Part shown: piece after piece, positions 8,724 to 17,962 of the stretch
Numbering within the stretch: position 1 is the first letter of the stretch
Layout of the letters: each line of letters opens with the position of its first letter
Assembly (NCBI RefSeq): GCF_900101395.1
Contig: NZ_FMZO01000028.1
Coordinates: 1-48,961 of the forward strand
DNA: 48,961 bases
Source: Niabella drilacis
GTDB taxonomy: Bacteria > Bacteroidota > Bacteroidia > Chitinophagales > Chitinophagaceae
Direction of reading: 5' to 3'
Translations under genes and position numbers: made by a program
Notes under the pieces: model-generated
Seen by the model: only the letters and a program-made list of their open reading frames with translations
Databases searched by the model: none
What the model was told of the DNA's origin: nothing

Positions 8724-9653
8724 CTATTGATACCGGTTTCTAAGTATTTTCATCATATGTACATTGATGGCCCACTGGTCGGCCACGGGCTGCTGGGTAT
8801 ACGGCAATACCGGCATATATGCAGGCGGGCCAAATTCAGTGAGCACTGTCATTATTTCTCCCTGCTTCCGTTTCCGTTCTGCAACCACATCCCACCAGTC
8901 AAAATGTTGTTTAACCACCGCCTCCCATTCCGGTGCCCGCGGATCATTTACCTGCGGCCCTTCCGGATGACCGATACGCGCATGGATATGCGCTGTGCGT
9001 TCCAGGGCCCGGGCCACCGTCTCCTTCTGATCGCCCAGCATACTTTCATGCACATTGCACCAGTGCGAAATGTCCAGGGTCAGTTTTAAAGACGGGTTCT
9101 TTTCAATGAACTGCCGCGCCACATGTGCGGCAAACAACATCCGGGAGCGATGCGTTTCATGACAGATAGTGATCCCCGTCTGCGCGGAGAGCGCGGTGGT
9201 AGCATCGATAAATGCTTTATTTTCCTCATAACTGAAATGATCCCTTCCGGAATGACAGTTGATGTAAACCGGCTGCTGCAGGCTATTGGTTGCTGCAGCA
9301 TTTATGGCACGTTTAAAGGTCTCAAAATGCTCCTTAAAATCAGGTTGATAACCGCCGCAGAGAAACCCTACCTGCAGATCGTGCTTTTTTAATGCACTGA
9401 ACAGTTCTTTTTGCTGTGCAGCTTCTGCCGGCCACCAGACTTCGATACCATCATACCCTTCCTTTTTAGCCGCTGCACAAAAAGCGTCAACAGACCCGTT
9501 AAAACCCCAGTTGGTTGCCATTATCACCAGCCGGAACCCGGCCTTTGCAGGCGATGAAAACACCCCCGCAGTTGTGGCGGCAGCCGGAAAAAACACTCCT
9601 GCCATCGCTGCGGCAGATGATGTTTTTAAAAAACTTCTCCTGTTTTGATTCAT
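8724..9653 (-). CDS. Sugar phosphate isomerase/epimerase-like TIM-barrel protein, Tat-exported
   Basis: 309 residues. The N terminus (NRRSFLKTSSAAAMAGVFF) is a twin-arginine signal, so the protein acts outside the cytoplasm although the fold is usually cytoplasmic. The remainder matches the xylose isomerase-like TIM barrel (PF01261): EGYDGIEVWW, LCGGYQPD, INCHSGRD, TICHETHRSR, LTLDISHWCN and AHIHARIGHPEGP, which provide the His/Glu/Asp metal-binding residues. Exported members of this family are regularly found next to DUF1501 and PSD1 proteins. A role in isomerising, epimerising or lyasing an oxidised sugar is plausible but not shown. Confidence 0.8.
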   Translation of the reverse strand: MNQNRRSFLKTSSAAAMAGVFFPAAATTAGVFSSPAKAGFRLVIMATNWGFNGSVDAFCAAAKKEGYDGIEVWWPAEAAQQKELFSALKKHDLQVGFLCGGYQPDFKEHFETFKRAINAAATNSLQQPVYINCHSGRDHFSYEENKAFIDATTALSAQTGITICHETHRSRMLFAAHVARQFIEKNPSLKLTLDISHWCNVHESMLGDQKETVARALERTAHIHARIGHPEGPQVNDPRAPEWEAVVKQHFDWWDVVAERKRKQGEIMTVLTEFGPPAYMPVLPYTQQPVADQWAINVHMMKILRNRYQ

Positions 9654-9677
9654 ATGTGTTACAATCGTTCTTAACCT

Positions 9678-11186
9678 TTATGCAATAATTTCCTGTATCA
9701 CCTTACCACCCACATCGGTTAATCGGAACGGCCGCCCCTGGTAGGGATAGGTAAACTGCTCATGATCAAACCCCAGCTGGTTTAAGATGGTAGCCTGTAT
9801 ATCAAACGCATCCACTTTTCCGCTTACGGCGCTGTAGCCGATTTCATCTGTTTCGCCATGCGTAGCACCTTTCTTTATACCGCCGCCGGCCATCCAGATG
9901 GTAAAGGCCTCGGTATGATGATCCCGTCCTTTAAAAGGGTTCTGCACGCCATTCCGGTTTTCCATCATGGGGGTGCGCCCAAACTCACCTGCCCACACAA
10001 CCAGGGTTTCATCCAGCAGGCCTCTTTGCTTAAGGTCCAGCAACAGTGCCGTTACCGGTTTATCTACGCTCCGGTATTTATTAATGATACCAATGTTAAG
10101 CGCATTGCTGGCATTATCGCCATGTGCATCCCAGCCCCAGTCGAACAACTGTACAAAACGTACGCCTTTTTCCACCAGTTTTCTTGCCAGCAATACATTG
10201 TTTGCAAAACAGGCCCTGCCGGGTTTTGTTCCATACATTTCGTGTATGTATTGCGGCTCATCATTAATATTCATTACCTCCGGTGCCGTGATCTGCATCC
10301 GGTAAGCCATTTCATATTGTGAGATGCGGGAGAGGATCTCCGGGTCATTATATTCTTTGTACTCCTGCATATTGGCTTTGTTCACCGCCTCAATGGACGC
10401 TTTGCGCAGATCCCGGCTCATACCATCCGGGTCCTTGATGAACAGTACCGGATCCCCTTCGCTCCGGCATTGAACGCCCTGGTACACCGAGGGCAGGAAC
10501 CCGCTTCCCCATACGCTTTTACCGGCATCCGGAAAGCTGCCGCCACTGGTGAGCACCACAAAGCCTGGCAGGTTCTGGTTTTCTGTACCCAGTCCATAAG
10601 TAACCCAGCTGCCGATACTGGGCCGCCCCAGCCGGGGGCCGCCGGTATGCACCAGCAACTGCGCAGGCGCATGGTTGAACTGATCCGTGGTCACCGCTTT
10701 TAAAAACGCAACCTCATCCACCACCGTTGAAAAATGCGGAAGATGCTCGCTTACCCAGGCGCCCGATTGGCCATGCCGGGCAAAGGCCGCCTGCGGCCCC
10801 AGCATTTTTGGCACACCGGTGATAAACGCAAACTGCTTCCCTTCGAGGAAGGAGGGCGGACAATCCTGCCCGTCCATCTTTGCCAGCTCCGGCTTATAAT
10901 CGAATAACTCAAACTGGGAAGGCGCCCCCGCCATATGTAAAAAAATAACGCTTTTGGCCTTGCCAACAAAGGGCGGGGCCTTGGGCAATAAGGGGTGTGC
11001 CGGATCAAATGCGATGGAATGGGCGGCCTTCCTTTTCCCCCCGCAACTGCCCAGCAGGGATCCCATAGCCAGCGCCCCCAGCCCCATGGCGCTTTCCTTT
11101 AAAAAATGGCGCCGCGTATGCGTGTGCATCACCATCTGCTCGGCTTCCTTTACCAATCGCTGATCAATAAGGTCTTTTTTTGTCAT
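9678..11186 (-). CDS. DUF1501 family protein (sulfatase/alkaline phosphatase-like fold), Tat signal
   Basis: 502 residues. A twin-arginine motif (TRRHFLKESAMGLGALAMG) lies after about 25 residues and is followed by LLGSCGG, a possible lipobox. The body matches DUF1501 (PF07394): SVIFLHMAGAPSQFELFDYKP, FVVLTSGGSFPDAGKS, VWAGEFGRTPMMENRNG and GRDHHTEAFTIWMAGGGIKKG. The family is distantly related to sulfatases and phosphatases, and it is nearly always encoded beside PSD1 cytochrome proteins, as here (23 bases downstream of that gene, 24 before the isomerase gene). Its biochemical function is unknown. Confidence 0.85.
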   Translation of the reverse strand: MTKKDLIDQRLVKEAEQMVMHTHTRRHFLKESAMGLGALAMGSLLGSCGGKRKAAHSIAFDPAHPLLPKAPPFVGKAKSVIFLHMAGAPSQFELFDYKPELAKMDGQDCPPSFLEGKQFAFITGVPKMLGPQAAFARHGQSGAWVSEHLPHFSTVVDEVAFLKAVTTDQFNHAPAQLLVHTGGPRLGRPSIGSWVTYGLGTENQNLPGFVVLTSGGSFPDAGKSVWGSGFLPSVYQGVQCRSEGDPVLFIKDPDGMSRDLRKASIEAVNKANMQEYKEYNDPEILSRISQYEMAYRMQITAPEVMNINDEPQYIHEMYGTKPGRACFANNVLLARKLVEKGVRFVQLFDWGWDAHGDNASNALNIGIINKYRSVDKPVTALLLDLKQRGLLDETLVVWAGEFGRTPMMENRNGVQNPFKGRDHHTEAFTIWMAGGGIKKGATHGETDEIGYSAVSGKVDAFDIQATILNQLGFDHEQFTYPYQGRPFRLTDVGGKVIQEIIA

Positions 11187-11209
11187 TGTAATCCGTTTTT
11201 GAGCAGTGT

Positions 11210-13957
11210 TTAATTCTTCACTACTACTTCATCAAGGTTCAGCATCGCATTGGCCACCACTACCAGGGCCGCCGTACCAGGAACCGCTTTTTCCGTCTGG
11301 CCGCCGACCATTGCAGTGGTCTTTCCAGAATCCGATTTAAATTCCTTTAAGGCCTCCGTATATAACTCCTCAAACACTTTCAGCTTATCTTCTTTTATTG
11401 ATTTGTACAGCATCAGCTGATACCCTTTTCTGATCTGGGCAGTTACCTCACTACCGCCTTCTTTCTGCATCCGGTAAGCCAGATGCCGCGCCATATCAAT
11501 ATAGGCGGAATCATTAAGCGTGGTTAAAGCCTGCAGCGGGGTATTGGTCTTGATGCGCCGCGCGGTACACAGTACGCGCTGCACCCCGTCGAAGGAGATC
11601 ATAGAGGGGTAAGGAGCCGTGCGTTTCCAGTAGGTATACACCGCCCGCCGGTATTGATCTTCCCCGGTACTGTTGTTCCAGCGGGCGCCATTATAAGGCG
11701 AAAGCCAGATGCCATCCGGTTGCCAGGGCATTACACCCGGCCCGTACATTTTACCGCTCATCAGGCCACTGATACAAAGGTTCTGATCCCGCAACTGTTC
11801 GGCGCTCAGGCGCACACGCGGTCCACGGGCATAAAACTTATTAGCCGGGTCTTTTTCCTTCAGTTCGTCCGTCAGCTTCGAGTCCTGCCGGTAGGTAGCG
11901 CTCATCACCATTTCTTTCAGCAGTTTTTTTATGCCCCATTTATAGTCGTTCATAAACTTCCAGGAAAGGTGATCCAGCAATTCCCTGTGTGTGGGCAGCA
12001 TGCCCTGTGTGCCCATGTCTTCCAGTGTTTCCACGATCCCCGTACCAAACAGTTGCTCCCATAACCGGTTCACCATGGTCCGGGACACCAGCGGGTTGCG
12101 CTTGTCGGTAAGCCACATTGCAAGCCCCATCCGGTTCCCGGGTGCATTGGCGGGCATGGCAAACGCCAGCGATTGTGGCACTGCGGGCTGTACTGCTTTT
12201 CCTAATGTGAGCCGGTTCCCTCTTTCAAATACATGTGTCTCCCGCTGCATCCAAACAGGATTTTCTACCATCACCGGCGTGGTAGTGGCCGGGGCATTCA
12301 GCAGGTCTCTATACGTTTTTTCATGTGCATCATACCCGGGAGTACCCTTTGCCGGTAACTCCGGGAGAAAACCGAACCAGTCAAAAGTGGCCATAATATC
12401 CTCCCCTTTCTCGCCCGGGTTCTGGTAAGTAACATATATATCATGCACTCCGGTTGCGGGAGTGGTACCCATGATACCATAACGCCACCGGCCCTCCGGC
12501 TGAACTACATAAGTGCCCAATACTTCTCCCTGCGGGTGATCTTTTCTGAAAATGATCTTACCCCCGGGTTTGTTGGAGTAGAACATAAAAACGATCTGCC
12601 CTATACCATCCAGCTGGATATGCTTCAGCCGGGCATAGGATTGGTTACGCATATTTAGCGGACCATTTTTATTGGTAGGGAGCGCATTCTTTAAGCTATC
12701 GGCCGTGGTGGCATAAAAAGCCGGCTGCAGCGTTTTCAAAAAATGGCGGACACGCTCCGACTGCTCTGCGGTACCATTGTCTTTGATCCATCCGATCAGC
12801 TGCGCCAGTTCATTCTTCAAAGAATCATTGTATTCCCGCAGTACCGGATATTCGCCGGGGATATCATTATCCCTTGTATTGTTAAAGTACGCCATGAACT
12901 TATAGTACTCGTCATGGTGGAAGGGGTCATAGGGATGGCTATGGCACTGTACACAGGAGAAAGTGGTGCCCATTATTGATTCCCAGGTCGTATTAACCCG
13001 GTCCATCACCGCAGCCACACGAAATTCCTCATTATCCGTTCCGCCTTCGTCATTGGTCATGCTGTTCCGGCTGAAGGCCGTGGCAATATACTGGGCATCG
13101 GTTGCGCCGGGCAGCAGGTCTCCCGCTATCTGCTCCGTTAAAAAAGCATCATAGGGCTTATCTTTATTAAACGCATCGATCAGCCAGTCGCGGTACCGCC
13201 AGATGCTGCGTCCGCCGTCGGATTCGTACCCTTTTGTATCTGCATACCGCGACAGATCCAGCCAGAGCGAGGTCCATTTCTCGCCAAAATGCGGAGAGGC
13301 CAGTAATGAATCCACCAGCCGCTCATACCCTTTATCGTCTGGATTCTTCAGGTATTGATCAGCAATTGCCGGGGAAGGATACATCCCAATAAGATCCAGG
13401 CTTACCCTCCGCAGGAGCGTTTGCGGATCGGCCTGCGGTGCGGGCTTCAGGTCCTGCGCATCCAGTTTTTCATAGATGAACCGGTCCACGTCATTCCGGA
13501 TCCATGAGTCGTCCTCATCGGGCGCCGGCGTTTGTTTTACGGGAAGGTAAGCCCAGTGATCGCCCCACTGTGCCCCCTGTTTGACCCACCTGCGCAAGAT
13601 GTCAATTTCATCTTCACTCAGCGGCTCATGTTTATAAGGCATCCGCTCTTCGGGATCCTTTAGCGTAAGCCGGCGGATCATTTCGCTGTTGTCCGGATCA
13701 CCCGGTATGATGGCCGGTGTCCCGGACTCTGTTTTTGCCAGGGCTTCTTCCCTGAACAATACACTGAAGCCGCCCTTTGCCTTAACCCCTCCATGGCAGG
13801 TGATACATTTCTTATTCAGAATCGGCTTTACATCCGTACTGAAATCTACTTTTTTGGAACGGCTGCTCAGGCATGCAACCATGCCTGTGATCGCCAAAAG
13901 GGCCAACACCAGCAGCATCTTCCTGTTGTAATAAAAATGAGCCATCGTCTTTCGCAA
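11210..13957 (-). CDS. Planctomycete-type cytochrome c lipoprotein with PSCyt1, DUF1549 and DUF1553 (PSD1) domains
   Basis: 915 residues. A signal region ending GMVACLSS suggests a lipoprotein. PSCyt1 with haem motif KKCITCHGG is near residue 52 and EERMPYKHEP supplies a Met. DUF1549 (about 150-360) includes a second CxxCH (FSCVQCHSHPYDP). DUF1553 covers the C-terminal half (NRLWEQLFGTGIVETLEDMGTQG..., PRVRLSAEQLRDQNL...). Proteins of this build are abundant in Planctomycetes and Verrucomicrobia and occur in Bacteroidota; they are thought to take part in polysaccharide or sugar oxidation, without direct proof. It is the first gene of the four-gene operon. Start at 13957; a Met four codons on is an alternative. 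Confidence 0.88.
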   Translation of the reverse strand: MRKTMAHFYYNRKMLLVLALLAITGMVACLSSRSKKVDFSTDVKPILNKKCITCHGGVKAKGGFSVLFREEALAKTESGTPAIIPGDPDNSEMIRRLTLKDPEERMPYKHEPLSEDEIDILRRWVKQGAQWGDHWAYLPVKQTPAPDEDDSWIRNDVDRFIYEKLDAQDLKPAPQADPQTLLRRVSLDLIGMYPSPAIADQYLKNPDDKGYERLVDSLLASPHFGEKWTSLWLDLSRYADTKGYESDGGRSIWRYRDWLIDAFNKDKPYDAFLTEQIAGDLLPGATDAQYIATAFSRNSMTNDEGGTDNEEFRVAAVMDRVNTTWESIMGTTFSCVQCHSHPYDPFHHDEYYKFMAYFNNTRDNDIPGEYPVLREYNDSLKNELAQLIGWIKDNGTAEQSERVRHFLKTLQPAFYATTADSLKNALPTNKNGPLNMRNQSYARLKHIQLDGIGQIVFMFYSNKPGGKIIFRKDHPQGEVLGTYVVQPEGRWRYGIMGTTPATGVHDIYVTYQNPGEKGEDIMATFDWFGFLPELPAKGTPGYDAHEKTYRDLLNAPATTTPVMVENPVWMQRETHVFERGNRLTLGKAVQPAVPQSLAFAMPANAPGNRMGLAMWLTDKRNPLVSRTMVNRLWEQLFGTGIVETLEDMGTQGMLPTHRELLDHLSWKFMNDYKWGIKKLLKEMVMSATYRQDSKLTDELKEKDPANKFYARGPRVRLSAEQLRDQNLCISGLMSGKMYGPGVMPWQPDGIWLSPYNGARWNNSTGEDQYRRAVYTYWKRTAPYPSMISFDGVQRVLCTARRIKTNTPLQALTTLNDSAYIDMARHLAYRMQKEGGSEVTAQIRKGYQLMLYKSIKEDKLKVFEELYTEALKEFKSDSGKTTAMVGGQTEKAVPGTAALVVVANAMLNLDEVVVKN

Positions 13958-14005
13958 TCATTAAAGAAACGGGACAGGGAAAAATAAGGGTGCCCCTTCC
14001 CTCTT

Positions 14006-14025
14006 TCAAACTTACTAAAGTTTGA
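14006..14025. promoter_or_regulatory. Perfect 8-base inverted repeat, operator candidate
   Basis: TCAAACTT and AAGTTTGA are separated by the four bases ACTA. The palindrome overlaps the predicted -7 box of the PSCyt operon promoter, an ideal position for a repressor. No regulator gene for it is obvious in the window. Confidence 0.45.
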
Positions 14026-14037
14026 GGTTCTGCTAAA
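14007..14037 (-). promoter_or_regulatory. Candidate promoter of the PSCyt/DUF1501 operon
   Basis: On the minus strand TAAGTTTG (14014-14007) matches the Bacteroidota -7 consensus TAnnTTTG, and TTTA (14037-14034) sits 19 bases upstream as a one-mismatch -33 box. The predicted leader to the ATG at 13957 is about 45 bases. Confidence 0.5.
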
Positions 14038-14138
14038 GAAAATTCATCGCTTTTAACGAAAGACAGGTAAAACTGCAACGATTCTATCCTAAACTAATAC
14101 TTTTTTACCCGATAGCCTGTTTTGCCTGCAAAGGCGGG

Positions 14139-14906
14139 TCAGTATTTGTAGTACTCCCGCATTCTTTTTATAAACAGCTCCTTTTTCCTGCGGGAGATCT
14201 CTACTTCATGATTATTGGTCATGATAACGCTTCCTCCCTCGCCCCGGATATATTCTTTAATATGCTCAAGATTGACAAGAAATGACTTGTGCACCCTTAC
14301 AAAAGAGCTGTCTTCCAGCAGCATTTCATATTCAAAAATGGGTTTGCTGGCACACAGTGTGCTGCCATTGGCCAGGTAAAAGTTGGTGTAGTTGCTGCTG
14401 GCCTCACAATAAATAATATCGGGGATCTCGATCACTTTAACCCCTCTTAATGAAGGTACGCAGAGCTTCATTTTTTTTACCGCCCCATTTTGCTGCAGGT
14501 TATGCAAAAACGTGTTCAGCTGCATGCCTTCGCTTTTATCGGCGATCCTTTTTGCTGCCCGCTGTACCGCTTCAGCAAGGAGCTCATCCTCTACCGGCTT
14601 CAAAAGGTAATCAACAGCGCTGAACCGGAAGGCCTGCATCATATAGCTGTTGTGCGCGGTTACAAAAATGATCTCAAACGATATCCGGTCCAGGCTGCGG
14701 AGCAGGTCAAACCCGTTTCTCCCGGGCATGGCAATATCCAGGAATACCAGCTGAGGCCGTAAATGTTCTATTTTTTCAGCAGCGTCCTCAATATCCTGGC
14801 AGCAGGCCAGGATGTTTACTTCCGGGCAATTCAGCTGCAGCAATTTCTGCAGTGAGGAAAGGCCTCGGGGTTCATCATCTACAAGCAGGGCGGTAACGGG
14901 GTTCAT
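14139..14906 (-). CDS. LytTR-type response regulator
   Basis: 255 residues. The receiver domain (1-125) has the phospho-acceptor Asp near residue 56 in LVFLDIAMPGRNGFDLL, acidic residues in LLVDDEPRG, and the T and K switch residues in FVTAHNSYMMQ and YLLKPVEDE. The C-terminal LytTR DNA-binding domain (about 150-255) has the typical SSFVRVHKSFLVNLEHIKEY. The gene starts eight bases after the sensor kinase gene ends, so the two form one operon and presumably a cognate pair. LytTR regulators bind direct repeats; targets are not evident, though the PSCyt operon begins about 180 bases downstream of this gene. Confidence 0.93.
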   Translation of the reverse strand: MNPVTALLVDDEPRGLSSLQKLLQLNCPEVNILACCQDIEDAAEKIEHLRPQLVFLDIAMPGRNGFDLLRSLDRISFEIIFVTAHNSYMMQAFRFSAVDYLLKPVEDELLAEAVQRAAKRIADKSEGMQLNTFLHNLQQNGAVKKMKLCVPSLRGVKVIEIPDIIYCEASSNYTNFYLANGSTLCASKPIFEYEMLLEDSSFVRVHKSFLVNLEHIKEYIRGEGGSVIMTNNHEVEISRRKKELFIKRMREYYKY

Positions 14907-14914
14907 GAGCTGTT

Positions 14915-17900
14915 TTATTTAATGGGGAGTAACAATTCCACAACTGTTCCGGTTCCGGCATAAGCATCAAGATCGGCTTTGTCGTGGATATGCACGCTGC
15001 AGCTGAGCGCATACTTTTCGTTCAGCAGCCGGATGCGGTTGGCAATATTTTCAATACCAACGGAGTGATGCGTTTTGCTTCCGTTCACTTTATTCTTAAG
15101 GGACTGCCTGATGCCGACACCATCATCTTCCACAATGCAAAGCAGCTGTTCTCCCTCCTTTTTAAAATCAATACGGATGTTGATATTCTTCCGTGTAGCG
15201 GAAGTCCCATGCCAAAGCGCATTTTCCACAAAGGGCTGTATCAGCATGGAGGGGATCATCACTTCATCAGGATCCAGGTCATCATCTGCCAGGATGCGGC
15301 TGGTAAATTCCCCGTTGCGGATCTGCTCCATTTCGATATAACGGGTAAGATGATCCATGGTCTGGCGAAGCGGAACAAAGGGCTTACCCGACTGGTCGAG
15401 GGTGGTCCGGATCAGGCCCGCAAATTTTCCCAGGAAATGGGATGCTTCTTTATTGTCATTGCACAGGATCATTTCCCGGATACTGTTGAGGCTGTTAAAC
15501 ACAAAATGGGGGCTCATCTGCGCCCGCAGGGCCGTCATTTCCGCTTCGGCGATCTGTTGTTTCAATGTTGCTTCTTTCTTGATGGCTCTTTCCCTTTTAC
15601 GGATAAAAAAGAACACCAGGCCTGCCAGCAAGAATACGGCAGCCGTTTTGAACCATCCCCTCTGCCACCATGGTGCCCGGATGGTGATCCCCAGGGTTTG
15701 TACCTCGTTGCTCCACTTTCCATCACTATTGGCGGCTTTTAGTTCAAACACATACTGGCCGGGCGGCAGGCTGGTAAAGCTGGCAATATTTGCAGGACCG
15801 GGAGTGCTCCAATGATCATTGAGCCCCTTAAGCCGGTAGCTGAACCGGTTGTTCTGCTCATTGGAAAAATTATTGACCGCAAAATAAAAGGTAAGGAAAT
15901 TTTGATTGTGATTAAAGGCCAGTGCACGCATCAATGCGGGGTTGCCGGGCGGTTGCCAGTCCCTGTCATTTACTTTAACGGAGGTGATCAGCGGCCCCGG
16001 GCTGAATTGGTTCTGCCGCAACTGCAAGGGATTAAAGAATGTGATGCCGCCTACTCCTCCAAACAGGAGCGTGCCATCCGGGTCGGTGAGCGCACAGGCC
16101 GTATTATATTCGAGGAAGCTCAGCCCATTGCCCAGGTTATAATATTTCTGTACCTCGAAGGTACGGGGATGGATCCTGTACAAACCGATATTGGTGCTGA
16201 CCCAGAAAAAACCTTCTTTATCCTTCTGAATGGCGTAGCATACCCTGGAGGCATCTGCCGGACCCGGAACGATGTGCTTTATCACCTGTTTTTTCCTGCG
16301 GTCATAGACCGCGATCCCATTATCCGTAGCTACCCATAAGTAATCCCCATCCGGAAAAAGGTGACGGGCATATATGGAGATCTTCTTTATGGGGTCGATC
16401 ACTTCAAAGACCTGCGTTTTATAATTGTACCTTACAAGCCCCGCGCCCCCGGTACAGATCCACAGTTCATTATCTGCACCTTCGTAAATATACCGGCCCG
16501 TAAGCAGGCTGCCGGTACCGAGGGAAGCCCGCCGCAAAATGGTATCGGGGAAAGGACGCCACGCCGCTTCCTTTATGGAAAAGAAACCCGGTCCGTTTTC
16601 TGAAGCGATAAACAGGCTGTCTGCATTTTTTAATTTTATAAGCGCATACAATCTTTTTGACACCGGCAGCGTTCCCTGTTTATACGTGATCTTTTTCGTT
16701 TTCGGATCCAGCTCCATCAACCCACCCCAGCTGGCGATCCAGAGGTTACCCCGTTCATCCTCTGTCATATCATAGATCGTATTATTTGACAGGCCGTATT
16801 TTTCGGTACCGGCCCGGGGGTAAAAACGATGCGCCTGCCGGTCCCACTCCAGCAGCCCGCTGTTCTGCGTGCCGATATAACAGGTACCACCGGTAGTGCG
16901 GTAAATGTCAAAGATCATGTTATCCGGCAACGAGGTACTTCCGGCAGGTTCATTACTGACAGCGCCAAACTGGTACCGCAGCGGGTCGTATTTGGCCACA
17001 CCATTTCCGCTTACTCCACACCAGACAATACCCTGCCGGCCGCAAAACAATGATAGTACAAAATCCTTTCCCAGCGAACGGGCATCATATTTATTATGCA
17101 TGGCGGACCGGAGGGTTCCCGTATGCGGATCATAACAGATAATACCACGACCCCGCGTGCCGATCCAGACATTACCGGTCGCGTCGCCGGCAAAACACCC
17201 GATGCCCAGCGCATTGATGTTTAAGCGGGAAATACCGGCAACCGATTCAAGGGGCTCCCGGATCGTATAGCATCCCTCCGTGAGCGAACCCACCCAAAGC
17301 ATATCGCCATAGGAAAACAGGGATTTTATTTCCGGGAACCGGTAGTCTTTATATAAAAGAGCCCCATGGTAAGTGGCGTTTACCGGATGCATCACCACCA
17401 GTGCATCCAAAAGCGCAACAATGATCTTCCCTTTATGCCCTACAATATCATTGACATGATTACGGTCCTGCTCATTATCAAAGAACGACTGAACGGAACC
17501 CTTTTTTGTATCCAGACAGATCAATCCCCTGTTATAGGTTACGATCCAGTATTCGTCTTCCCTGAACGAAACAATTTTTTTGATGGCGATCGTTTCCAGC
17601 GCAGCCGCAAAGGGATAGCGTTCGCTGATGCGTATTAAAGAGTCGCCGGCGGATTGGTAAATACAGGCACCGCGGATAGTGCCTACCCATAACTGCTTCT
17701 TATACGGATCAAAGAACAGTGAGGATATATAATTGGAAGGTAATTTGCGGCCCCGGGCAGACTGCGGAAGCAGTACGGAAAAGGATCTTCCGTCATAGCG
17801 GTTAAGCCCATCCTGTGTGCCGAACCACATAAACCCCAGATCGTCCTGGGCAATGCTGAAACAACTGTTCTGCGACAATCCCTGTTCTGAGGTATAGTTC

Positions 17901-17962
17901 TCAAAACTGAGCAGATTGGGTTGGGCCCGGACATACCCGGCACCAACAGAACAGAGCAGCAT
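14915..17962 (-). CDS. Two-component sensor: periplasmic Reg_prop propeller, Y_Y_Y, LytS-type histidine kinase
   Basis: 1015 residues from the first ATG. Residues 1 to about 670 are Reg_prop repeats (SIAQDDLGFMWFGTQDGLNR, MTEDERGNLWIASWGGL, ...) forming two seven-bladed propellers; a Y_Y_Y domain (about 677-744), one transmembrane helix (about 769-786), a His_kinase domain with MSPHFVFNSLNSIREMI (phospho-His near 817) and an ATPase domain with NALWHGT and DDGVGIR follow. The extracytoplasmic part resembles hybrid two-component sensors that detect glycans, but the receiver and output are in a separate LytTR protein. The frame stays open upstream of the ATG and encodes a good signal peptide from about 18025, so translation probably starts earlier at a non-ATG codon. 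Confidence 0.92.
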   Translation of the reverse strand: MLLCSVGAGYVRAQPNLLSFENYTSEQGLSQNSCFSIAQDDLGFMWFGTQDGLNRYDGRSFSVLLPQSARGRKLPSNYISSLFFDPYKKQLWVGTIRGACIYQSAGDSLIRISERYPFAAALETIAIKKIVSFREDEYWIVTYNRGLICLDTKKGSVQSFFDNEQDRNHVNDIVGHKGKIIVALLDALVVMHPVNATYHGALLYKDYRFPEIKSLFSYGDMLWVGSLTEGCYTIREPLESVAGISRLNINALGIGCFAGDATGNVWIGTRGRGIICYDPHTGTLRSAMHNKYDARSLGKDFVLSLFCGRQGIVWCGVSGNGVAKYDPLRYQFGAVSNEPAGSTSLPDNMIFDIYRTTGGTCYIGTQNSGLLEWDRQAHRFYPRAGTEKYGLSNNTIYDMTEDERGNLWIASWGGLMELDPKTKKITYKQGTLPVSKRLYALIKLKNADSLFIASENGPGFFSIKEAAWRPFPDTILRRASLGTGSLLTGRYIYEGADNELWICTGGAGLVRYNYKTQVFEVIDPIKKISIYARHLFPDGDYLWVATDNGIAVYDRRKKQVIKHIVPGPADASRVCYAIQKDKEGFFWVSTNIGLYRIHPRTFEVQKYYNLGNGLSFLEYNTACALTDPDGTLLFGGVGGITFFNPLQLRQNQFSPGPLITSVKVNDRDWQPPGNPALMRALAFNHNQNFLTFYFAVNNFSNEQNNRFSYRLKGLNDHWSTPGPANIASFTSLPPGQYVFELKAANSDGKWSNEVQTLGITIRAPWWQRGWFKTAAVFLLAGLVFFFIRKRERAIKKEATLKQQIAEAEMTALRAQMSPHFVFNSLNSIREMILCNDNKEASHFLGKFAGLIRTTLDQSGKPFVPLRQTMDHLTRYIEMEQIRNGEFTSRILADDDLDPDEVMIPSMLIQPFVENALWHGTSATRKNINIRIDFKKEGEQLLCIVEDDGVGIRQSLKNKVNGSKTHHSVGIENIANRIRLLNEKYALSCSVHIHDKADLDAYAGTGTVVELLLPIK

